From positions 1 through 15,682 of the forward strand of contig JAUPLZ010000237.1 in the NCBI GenBank assembly GCA_030836705.1: a DNA stretch of 15,682 nucleotides. Reading direction: 5' to 3'. Positions 1 through 4,517 of the stretch are shown here, piece by piece. The notes under the pieces were generated by a model, which was not told the origin of the DNA, did not search any database, and was given only the letters and a program-made list of their open reading frames with translations. The translations under genes were made by a program, and so were the position numbers. Position 1 is the stretch's first letter, and every line of letters begins with the position of its first letter. This stretch comes from Campylobacterota bacterium (GTDB lineage: Bacteria > Campylobacterota > Campylobacteria > Campylobacterales > SZUA-545).

Positions 1-148
1 CTAGTTTGCCTTTTTGATAAGCACCCAAAAGATGAATAAAACCTCTTGGAGATGTTGTTTCGTCAGGATTTACTTGATGGATTGTGCAAACAGGTATACA
101 CTTGCCGCATTTGATACACTCATCACTGTATTGTCTATAATCATACAT
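1..148 (-). CDS. (Fe-S)-binding protein, N-terminal part (3' end outside window)
   Basis: Only the first 49 codons are present; the gene runs off the left edge. The translation begins MYDYRQYSDECIKCGKC and continues with a CX2CX2CX3C pattern (C11, C14, C17, C21), a classic [4Fe-4S] cluster-binding motif. It is followed by a TSPRGF segment like that of the GlcF/LutA/GlpC-type iron-sulfur proteins that pass electrons from 2-hydroxyacid or related oxidations. In those families a second cluster motif and CCG domains follow, which cannot be checked here. The ATG at 146-148 was chosen because the frame is open upstream only to a TAA 30 bases before it. The only upstream alternative is a TTG at 161-163. 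No close Shine-Dalgarno is seen; AAGG lies 17 bases upstream. It lies 76 bases after the porin stop, on the same strand. The cluster type is well supported; the substrate is unknown. Confidence 0.8.
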   Translation of the reverse strand, partial: MYDYRQYSDECIKCGKCIPVCTIHQVNPDETTSPRGFIHLLGAYQKGKL

Positions 149-155
149 AAATTTT

Positions 156-183
156 TTGCCCAAAACCTTAAGATTTTAGGCAA
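156..183. promoter_or_regulatory. Imperfect 28-bp palindrome in the leader of the Fe-S gene
   Basis: TTGCC-c-AAAA-c-CTTAAG-a-TTTT-a-GGCAA is symmetric around 169/170 with two mismatched pairs. It sits just upstream of the Fe-S protein start. It has no loop and is followed on the minus strand by A-rich rather than T-rich sequence, so it looks more like an operator than a terminator. No regulator is identified. Confidence 0.35.
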
Positions 184-224
184 TTTTACCCGTTTTTGTC
201 TGAGAGTTTAAAAGATATATTTTT

Positions 225-1394
225 TTACCAATGAACTTCTGTCGTAAGCATAAAAGAGTCGTAGCTTGCCTTTTTTCCGGCATCACCTGATTGGTCATTT
301 GTGTAGTTTTTGATATTTGCTATAAACTTTACGCCAGGGATATAATCATAAGCAACACCGGCTATGATAGCACTTCCGCCTTTTTCTTTTTGCTCTTCGC
401 CGTCTTTTTCCCAGTAGCTATTATCATATCTAGCAAGAATAGTATAATCGCCAACTCTATAATCAGCGTTTATTGAGTAAATTTTGCCCTCATAATCTTT
501 TGTAGAATCTTTAAAAGAGTCCTTGTTTACTATGTATTGCGCCGAGATAAGAAATTCAGGCTGATTATAAACTACATGAAGAGTATTCCAAGCTCTGTCA
601 TACTCATTGGCATCATCAACTGCAATATCATCGTCTTTATGATTATTGCTCATAAGCCAAGCCGTTGAGATATTAAGATATGTATCTTTTTTTGGTTTTA
701 ATTTTTTATCGCCGTTTCCAAGTACATTGTAAGTCAATCTGCCCTCAAAAGATAAATCAGTGCTGTTTTTTTGCATCGCAGCATCTTTGTCGGCATGGTA
801 TCCTTCACCGTTAAAAAGCCCGATTTCGGATGTAAAATACGGAGTTTTTGTCTTGAGATTAAAACCAAAGTCAGCAGAGTTTACAAGGTCCGGTTTTTTT
901 GCAGTTGCTGAGTGTTTATCCTCTATGACAACCTTGCTGATAGAACGCCAAAACCACGCATTATGCTCTTCGTAATCTATCCACGGTCTATGCGATACTC
1001 CTATTTCAGCACCTGTATAAGGAAGAACCTCATCAAGCCAAAGATATGCGTATTTGATAAAAGCGTTGCTGTATCCGTCTATGGCTTCGTTGTTTCCGCT
1101 TGCTAAAGTTTTTGTAGCATCAAGCGTTACTCTAAAATAATCTTTATCGTTAAAATATGACTTCATCTGGATGTAGTTTCTTCTTGACTCAAATCCGGCA
1201 GAAGCTGCGTTTGTAGGAGTTTCTTTGTGCGGAGTTATTGAACTATATCCAAAATAGTGAGTTCCTGAAAACTCTATTTTTTTTATATGATTTGCTTTTA
1301 ACACTAAAAGCTCATCGCCTTCTTTGTCTGTTTGGTTTGCAAGCAGTGTTGCGGCTAGTCCGACGCTTAAAAAAACTGATCTTGTTAATCTCAT
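225..1394 (-). CDS. Outer-membrane porin (Campylobacterota Opr/MOMP-like)
   Basis: A 389-residue protein with a typical Sec signal peptide: basic MRLTRS, a hydrophobic VFLSVGLAATLLA, and a likely cleavage after A19. The mature part opens with an EFSGTHYFGYSS strand and then shows alternating aromatic beta-strand patterns (RRNYIQMKSYF, YFRVTLDA, YTILARYDNSYW). It ends in TTEVHW, the aromatic C-terminus recognised by the BAM machinery for barrel insertion. Length and style match the diffusion porins of sulfur-oxidising Campylobacterota, so it probably forms a beta-barrel channel in the outer membrane. The specificity cannot be read. The ATG has an AGAGG Shine-Dalgarno 8 bases upstream. It follows amt1 on the same strand after 68 bases, so read-through from the transporter is possible. 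A role in ammonium entry would be speculation. Confidence 0.8.
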   Translation of the reverse strand: MRLTRSVFLSVGLAATLLANQTDKEGDELLVLKANHIKKIEFSGTHYFGYSSITPHKETPTNAASAGFESRRNYIQMKSYFNDKDYFRVTLDATKTLASGNNEAIDGYSNAFIKYAYLWLDEVLPYTGAEIGVSHRPWIDYEEHNAWFWRSISKVVIEDKHSATAKKPDLVNSADFGFNLKTKTPYFTSEIGLFNGEGYHADKDAAMQKNSTDLSFEGRLTYNVLGNGDKKLKPKKDTYLNISTAWLMSNNHKDDDIAVDDANEYDRAWNTLHVVYNQPEFLISAQYIVNKDSFKDSTKDYEGKIYSINADYRVGDYTILARYDNSYWEKDGEEQKEKGGSAIIAGVAYDYIPGVKFIANIKNYTNDQSGDAGKKASYDSFMLTTEVHW

Positions 1395-1397
1395 TTT

Positions 1398-1450
1398 GTA
1401 ACCTCTTTGTAATGTTTTTGATTTCGCGAACTTTATTACAAATCGGTTAC
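1398..1450 (-). promoter_or_regulatory. Inverted repeat filling the amt1-porin gap, covering the porin ribosome-binding site
   Basis: The arms at 1398-1413 and 1435-1450 are complementary at 13 of 16 positions: outer GTAACC/GGTTAC and inner TTGTAAT/ATTACAA, with three mismatched bases between. The loop contains TTCGCGAA. In the minus-strand transcript, the arm next to the porin start includes the GG of its AGAGG Shine-Dalgarno. It could therefore be a translation-modulating or processing hairpin, or simply an operator. Confidence 0.4.
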
Positions 1451-1462
1451 TATTTGATTACT

Positions 1463-2653
1463 TTATGATTTTGATTTTATCATCTCAGGGTAGCTCTCAA
1501 GTCCGCATTCGCTAATATCAAGTCCGTCATACTCATTTTCTGCACTTACACGAAGCGGAATAATCTTATTTAAAAGAAATAAAACCAAATAAGAACTAGC
1601 AAAAGCAAATACACCGATTATCACAATCCCTTTTAACTGGTTTAAAAGCGTTATATCTTCACCGTTTGATGCGAAAACTGCAACGGCAACAGTTCCCCAA
1701 ATACCGTTTACAAGATGAACCGATAATGCACCGACTGGGTCATCAAGCTTGAGTCTATCAAAAAAAGCAACCGCAAAGACAACCAAAACAGCACCAAACG
1801 CTCCTATGATTATCGGCTCATAGATATTATAAAGATCAGCGCCTGCCGTAATTGCCACAAGACCGCCAAGGGCACCATTTAATATCATGGTAATATCTAG
1901 TTTTTTGTATTTTAAGTACATTATTATTCCGGCAACTATCGCACCTGCTAGACCTGCTGTGTTTGTGTTAAGAATAGTAAGCGCCACCGCATCAGCACTC
2001 TCTTTGCTAGAGATTGAACCGACAGAACCGCCGTTAAATCCAAACCACCCTATCCACAGCAAAAAAGCACCAAGTGTCACAAGTGGAATATTTGAAGCAG
2101 GAATCGCCCTAATTTTGCCGTCTTTTGTGTATTTTCCTTTTCTAGGACCCATGATAAGGATTGCCGCAAGAAGCGCCCAGCCGCCAACCGAGTGAATCAC
2201 GGTAGAGCCTGCAAGGTCGTGCATCGATATATCAAAAACAGTCTCTTTAAGCATGTCGGCACCCCATGTCCAGTTTACGGCTATAGGATATAAAAAAGAT
2301 GCCATTATGATTGTAAAAAGCGCAAAAGGTATGACTCTAGCTCTTTCGCTAACGCCGCCGCTCATTATATTTACGACTTTTCCGACAAATGCCATTTGAA
2401 ACAAAAATGCCGCATACACGCTCATCGAGCCATTTTCCCAGCCGCCAAAAGCCACTGTATACCCAATAAGCAAAAACATAAAAGAAGCAACAGCGTATAT
2501 CATAGTGTTCATCATAAGCACAGCAGAGACATTTTTTGTTCTAACTAGTCCGGCTTCAAGCATTGCAAACCCAGGAACCATAAAAATCACAAGAGTCATT
2601 GCAAAGATTGCAAAAAAGGTGTCTAAAATGTAAGGTAGATGTTGAAGTTCCAA
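1463..2653 (-). CDS. amt: Ammonium transporter, Amt family (solitary copy, 'amt1')
   Basis: An inner-membrane ammonium channel of about 396 residues with roughly 11 hydrophobic segments, as expected for the trimeric Amt/AmtB family. Family signatures are clear: DLAGSTVIHSVGG (D146 and the first pore histidine H154), FGFNGGS, and DDPVGALSVHLVNGIWG (second pore histidine H313). The start is taken as TTG at 2651-2653 because AAGGAG ends exactly 5 bases before it. A longer reading would begin at an upstream TTG at 2666-2668 that overlaps this Shine-Dalgarno and adds an unlikely MQGVF. There is no obvious signal peptide. No PII gene accompanies this copy, unlike amt2. The two transporters share family motifs but differ in sequence throughout, so they are old paralogues and not a recent duplication. 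Its promoter and two inverted repeats lie just upstream. Confidence 0.95.
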   Translation of the reverse strand: MELQHLPYILDTFFAIFAMTLVIFMVPGFAMLEAGLVRTKNVSAVLMMNTMIYAVASFMFLLIGYTVAFGGWENGSMSVYAAFLFQMAFVGKVVNIMSGGVSERARVIPFALFTIIMASFLYPIAVNWTWGADMLKETVFDISMHDLAGSTVIHSVGGWALLAAILIMGPRKGKYTKDGKIRAIPASNIPLVTLGAFLLWIGWFGFNGGSVGSISSKESADAVALTILNTNTAGLAGAIVAGIIMYLKYKKLDITMILNGALGGLVAITAGADLYNIYEPIIIGAFGAVLVVFAVAFFDRLKLDDPVGALSVHLVNGIWGTVAVAVFASNGEDITLLNQLKGIVIIGVFAFASSYLVLFLLNKIIPLRVSAENEYDGLDISECGLESYPEMIKSKS

Positions 2654-2662
2654 AAAAACTCC

Positions 2663-2698
2663 TTGCAAAGTATAAATTTAACGCATTATACTTTGCAA
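2663..2698. promoter_or_regulatory. Perfect 13-bp inverted repeat at the amt1 start region
   Basis: The arms TTGCAAAGTATAA (2663-2675) and TTATACTTTGCAA (2686-2698) are exact complements separated by 10 bases. The distal arm contains the minus-strand -10 box. The proximal arm abuts the GGAG of the ribosome-binding site. Transcription from the predicted promoter would begin inside the repeat, so a protein-binding operator is more likely than an RNA hairpin. Confidence 0.5.
2685..2690 (-). promoter_or_regulatory. amt1 promoter -10 box (TATAAT)
   Basis: A consensus TATAAT on the minus strand lies 31 bases before the TTG start codon. The position of the -35 box holds CACTAA, a poor match, overlapped by the conserved palindromic element. 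That arrangement suits an activator-dependent promoter or a repressor site. Confidence 0.55.
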
Positions 2699-2707
2699 AG
2701 CAAGTTA

Positions 2708-2732
2708 TTAGTGATTAAAATTTAATCACTAA
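2708..2732. promoter_or_regulatory. 25-bp perfect palindrome upstream of amt1 (putative nitrogen operator)
   Basis: The 12-base arm TTAGTGATTAAA, a central A and the complementary arm TTTAATCACTAA form a perfect palindrome centred on 2720. That is 30 bases before the first base of the -10 box, or about -42 from the expected transcription start. Its inner 17 bases recur at 16 of 17 positions upstream of amt2. Confidence 0.65.
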
Positions 2733-2750
2733 ACCGCTATAAAGCTCACT

Positions 2751-2775
2751 AAAAAGTAGGAAATGCAAGCGCGAA
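2751..2775 (+). repeat. Left copy of a 25-nt inverted repeat flanking the accessory block
   Basis: AAAAAGTAGgAAATGCAAGC followed by GcGAA matches the reverse complement of 4019-4043 at 23 of 25 positions. It lies in the 248-base gap between amt1 and the toxin gene. It may be a terminal repeat of a cassette or one copy of a dispersed intergenic repeat. Confidence 0.6.
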
Positions 2776-2776
2776 A

Positions 2777-2815
2777 GCGGATTTAAAGTTGCCCCCAATA
2801 TCAAAAATAATCCGC
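2777..2815. other. Stem-loop-like segment with a second sequence block shared with the right flank
   Basis: GCGGATT (2777-2783) and AATCCGC (2809-2815) are complementary. The intervening TTAAAGTTGCC recurs in inverted orientation at 4142-4152, just after the glnK stop. This supports repeat-derived intergenic DNA on both sides of the accessory block. Nothing else is recognised in 2776-2845. Confidence 0.35.
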
Positions 2816-2845
2816 ATTAAACACCTGTATCTAAATAAATTATCG

Positions 2846-2874
2846 TTGACAATTTTTCTAAATTGCAATAATAT
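2846..2874 (+). promoter_or_regulatory. Sigma-70 promoter of the toxin-antitoxin operon
   Basis: TTGACA (2846-2851), a 17-base spacer and TAATAT (2869-2874) form a near-consensus promoter. It predicts a transcript starting around 2881, about 20 bases before the toxin ATG. Confidence 0.75.
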
Positions 2875-2885
2875 ACACTGTATAT
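2871..2885. promoter_or_regulatory. Palindromic operator over the toxin-antitoxin -10 box
   Basis: ATATACA-c-TGTATAT is a perfect 7+7 palindrome that overlaps the last four bases of the -10 box and the expected start site. This is where a ribbon-helix-helix antitoxin would bind to repress its own operon. Autoregulation is inferred from related toxin-antitoxin systems. Confidence 0.6.
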
Positions 2886-2901
2886 ATGAAGGCATATTAA
2901 C

Positions 2902-3192
2902 ATGATTAAAAACAAGAGCATTCGCTATAGCGTTGAGAAGAATGAACAGTTAAAAGCCGAGCGTGATGTAAGTTTTGAAGATGTTATTTTAGCTATTGAA
3001 AGTGGTAACTTGCTTGATGATATTGAGCATCCCAATAAAGAAAAGTATCCCAATCAGAGTATTTTTATTATTTTAATTGAAATTAAAAATTATGTTTATT
3101 TGGTTCCATATATCGAAGATGATGCTTTAATATTTTTAAAAACCATTATACCATCGCGCCAAATGAATAAAAAATATAATAAAGGAGTTTAA
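2902..3192 (+). CDS. BrnT-like toxin of a type II toxin-antitoxin pair
   Basis: A 96-residue protein resembling BrnT toxins, which are RelE-fold ribonucleases that block translation. The N-terminal LKAERDVSFEDV corresponds to the KKHGVSFEEA stretch of BrnT. The C-terminal FLKTIIPSRQMNKKY corresponds to the RIISARKATKRE stretch that holds catalytic and binding residues in that family. Toxin first and antitoxin second is the BrnT-BrnA order. Its Shine-Dalgarno (GAAGG, 9 bases from ATG) is less well placed than that of the antitoxin, which fits antitoxin excess. The stop is one base before the antitoxin ATG. The assignment rests on motif resemblance and context. A different RelE-superfamily or DUF-type toxin remains possible, and the protein is divergent from the best-studied BrnT. 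Confidence 0.7.
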   Translation: MIKNKSIRYSVEKNEQLKAERDVSFEDVILAIESGNLLDDIEHPNKEKYPNQSIFIILIEIKNYVYLVPYIEDDALIFLKTIIPSRQMNKKYNKGV

Positions 3193-3193
3193 T

Positions 3194-3460
3194 ATGCCAA
3201 AACTAGATCAATACGAACTTGATATTTTGCACAGTGTAGAAAACGAAGAGTGGCAGAGTAAAAACAACCTTGATATCAGACTTCTAGAGTTGCAATCATA
3301 CATTAAAAACCAAAAGAAAAAAGCAATCTCTTTAAGGGTGAATGAAAACGATATATACGAACTTAAAAAGAAAGCTTTGGAAAATGGTGTGCCATATCAA
3401 AATTTAATTCAAATATTAATACATCAATTTGCGACCAATAAAATACAGCTCAATATGTAG
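3194..3460 (+). CDS. BrnA/CopG-like ribbon-helix-helix antitoxin
   Basis: An 88-residue partner of the preceding toxin. Residues about 43-80 (KAISLRVNENDIYELKKKAL, then a second helix after GVPYQ) read as a ribbon-helix-helix DNA-binding domain: a basic beta-strand, a helix, a turn and a helix. The acidic N-terminal part (EYELD-like, VENEEWQ) probably wraps the toxin. In the CopG/BrnA family the dimer neutralises the toxin and represses the operon promoter, where a palindrome is present at 2871-2885. It has an excellent ribosome-binding site, AAAGGAG at 3181-3187, inside the toxin's last codons and 6 bases from ATG, so translation is coupled. An intrinsic terminator-like palindrome follows at 3478-3500. 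Confidence 0.75.
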   Translation: MPKLDQYELDILHSVENEEWQSKNNLDIRLLELQSYIKNQKKKAISLRVNENDIYELKKKALENGVPYQNLIQILIHQFATNKIQLNM

Positions 3461-3477
3461 CTTTTTAAAAAAAACAG

Positions 3478-3500
3478 AAAAATGGGACAGTCCCATTTTT
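3478..3500 (+). terminator. Palindromic terminator (or REP-like repeat) after the antitoxin gene
   Basis: AAAAATGGGAC-a-GTCCCATTTTT is a perfect 11+11 palindrome with one extra T after it. As RNA it forms a GC-capped stem with flanking A and U tracts, working in either direction, 17 bases after the antitoxin stop. The GGGACAGTCCC core also resembles palindromic repeats dispersed by REP-associated transposases, so it may be a repeat copy serving as a terminator. Confidence 0.6.
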
Positions 3501-3561
3501 TGCCATTTTTGTTAAGCTTATTTTAGTAATATTGTTTAATTTTATTTGAAAAGGATTCAGA

Positions 3562-3942
3562 GTGAATGCTAATTTGGAATTATCTTGGATAATATGGGGT
3601 GGTGTTAGTATATTACTTTTTTTTGGAGTAATAGTTCCTTTTTTACAGGGATTATTCGGAAAAGGTTTTATCTGTAGTAGTTGTGGGTATAAGGGGTATC
3701 CGAAAAAATCTATTAAATATGGCGGTTCTGCTGCTATGGAGATTTTTTTATGGCTGGTAACTCTCTTGTTCTTTGTTGTCTTTTTCCCTTTTGGAATCAT
3801 ATTGCTACTTGTAAGCATCGTATACTCATTTTCAAGAATTAGCAATAAAACAAAAACATCAATTTGTCCAAAATGTAAAAACAGCACTATGATCCCTTGC
3901 GATTCTCCTATTGGAAAAAAGATCGAGAAGGAACTACAATAA
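3562..3942 (+). CDS. Small membrane protein with a zinc ribbon split by a membrane hairpin
   Basis: A 126-residue protein of unknown function. It has a hydrophobic N-terminal segment (about residues 9-29), a CxxC pair (ICSSCGYKGYP, about 38-41), a long hydrophobic hairpin (about 58-90) and then a second pair, CPKC (about 103-106). The tail IPCDSPIGKKIEKEL is soluble. Two CxxC knuckles would together bind one zinc. I recall similar small proteins, with a conserved DSPIG-like tail after CPKC, as uncharacterised families in diverse bacteria. The layout recalls LITAF-type membrane zinc domains, which is only an analogy. The start is GTG at 3562, set by AAGGA 6 bases upstream; no in-frame ATG fits better. 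It shares orientation with the toxin-antitoxin pair but is separated from it by a terminator, so it probably has its own promoter. It lies inside the inverted-repeat-flanked block. Confidence 0.7.
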   Translation: MNANLELSWIIWGGVSILLFFGVIVPFLQGLFGKGFICSSCGYKGYPKKSIKYGGSAAMEIFLWLVTLLFFVVFFPFGIILLLVSIVYSFSRISNKTKTSICPKCKNSTMIPCDSPIGKKIEKELQ

Positions 3943-4018
3943 CTAGATTATTTTTTATAGCTTGAAATTAAAATTAATCGATTAATCATACTAGGCTGTT
4001 TTAAATATTAATACTCTA
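3943..4018. other. Intergenic, AT-rich, with a short palindrome
   Basis: No coding potential is seen. ATTAATCGATTAAT (3973-3986) is a perfect 14-bp palindrome downstream of the zinc-ribbon gene. It lacks GC pairs and a T-run, so it is not a convincing terminator. Confidence 0.3.
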
Positions 4019-4043
4019 TTCACGCTTGCATTTGCTACTTTTT
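4019..4043 (-). repeat. Right copy of the 25-nt inverted repeat flanking the accessory block
   Basis: The reverse complement reads AAAAAGTAGcAAATGCAAGC plus GtGAA, differing from 2751-2775 at two positions. It overlaps a perfect hairpin at 4036-4055. Together with the left copy it encloses the toxin-antitoxin and zinc-ribbon genes. Confidence 0.6.
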
Positions 4044-4055
4044 TTGTAAAAAGTA
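4036..4055. terminator. Hairpin TACTTTTT-ttgt-AAAAAGTA
   Basis: A perfect 8-bp stem with a 4-base loop lies between the converging zinc-ribbon and glnK genes. It is AT-rich. It could contribute to termination from either side or belong to the repeat element it overlaps. Confidence 0.4.
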
Positions 4056-4066
4056 CCTCAAAAAGC

Positions 4067-4128
4067 GTATTGCGGTTGTGTCTTTTAACGCCAAAGTTCA
4101 AAAAAATTACTAAAACACAACGCAATAC
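4067..4128 (-). terminator. Long-looped inverted repeat downstream of glnK, possible terminator
   Basis: GTATTGCGgTTGTG (4067-4080) pairs with CACAACGCAATAC (4116-4128) apart from one bulged G, with a 35-base loop. On the minus-strand transcript the stem is followed by GCTTTTTG, a short T-run. This is consistent with termination of the amt2-glnK operon, although the loop is long for an intrinsic terminator. Confidence 0.4.
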
Positions 4129-4152
4129 AATGAAATATAGAGGCAACTTTAA

Positions 4153-4491
4153 CTAAACCGCTTCTGAGTCTGTTTCGCCTGTTCTGATTCTCACTACTTT
4201 TTCTACAGTTGATACAAATATCTTACCGTCGCCTATTTTGCCTGTTCTTGAATTTTCGATAATAATGTCTATTATTTCATCAACTCTATCATCGTTTACA
4301 ACTAAATCTATTTTGATTTTAGGCAAAAAATCCACTACATATTCAGCGCCTCTATAAAGCTCTGTATGACCTTGCTGTCTGCCGTAGCCTTTCACTTCAC
4401 TTACTGTCATACCTGATATGCCGGCTTCAACGAGCGCTTCTTTTACATCTTCAAGCTTAAAAGGCTTTATGATTGCTTCTATTTTTTTCAT
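4153..4491 (-). CDS. glnK: PII nitrogen regulatory protein (GlnK/GlnB)
   Basis: A 112-residue PII trimer subunit of exactly the canonical length. It starts MKKIEAIIKPFKLEDVKEAL and has the T-loop (residues 37-55) with Y51, the tyrosine that GlnD uridylylates in proteobacteria. It also has the B-loop TGKIGDGKIFV around residues 84-92 that binds ATP/ADP. PII senses 2-oxoglutarate and energy state; the GlnK paralogue docks on Amt channels and closes them when ammonium is plentiful. It lies 26 bases after amt2 on the same strand, with GGAG 7 bases before ATG. This amt-glnK arrangement is why the symbol glnK is preferred over glnB. GlnD, its likely modifying enzyme, is encoded 3.7 kb away in the same window. 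Confidence 0.93.
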   Translation of the reverse strand: MKKIEAIIKPFKLEDVKEALVEAGISGMTVSEVKGYGRQQGHTELYRGAEYVVDFLPKIKIDLVVNDDRVDEIIDIIIENSRTGKIGDGKIFVSTVEKVVRIRTGETDSEAV

Positions 4492-4517
4492 CTTTCTTCT
4501 CCACTTTTTATCTTATG

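Noticed and set aside
14..211. Plus-strand 65-codon open frame at the left edge
   Set aside because: It lies antisense to the Fe-S protein, whose CX2CX2CX3C motif is unmistakable. It has no ribosome site or recognisable sequence.
1887..2195. Antisense open frames at matching positions in both amt genes (also 5002-5319)
   Set aside because: The similar antisense translations are mirror images of the conserved FGFNGGS and DxAGS regions and do not indicate a conserved gene.
2708..2732. Crp or FNR binding site in the amt1 palindrome
   Set aside because: GTGA and TCAC are present but are 11 bases apart instead of 6, and TTGAT-N4-ATCAA is not present.
2708..2732. Intrinsic terminator
   Set aside because: The stem is almost all A/T, no gene ends nearby in either direction, and a sister copy sits at a promoter.
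3465..3887. Minus-strand 140-codon open frame opposite the zinc-ribbon gene
   Set aside because: The plus-strand protein has paired CxxC motifs, membrane segments and a good ribosome site. The minus-strand translation is low-complexity and spans the palindrome at 3478-3500.
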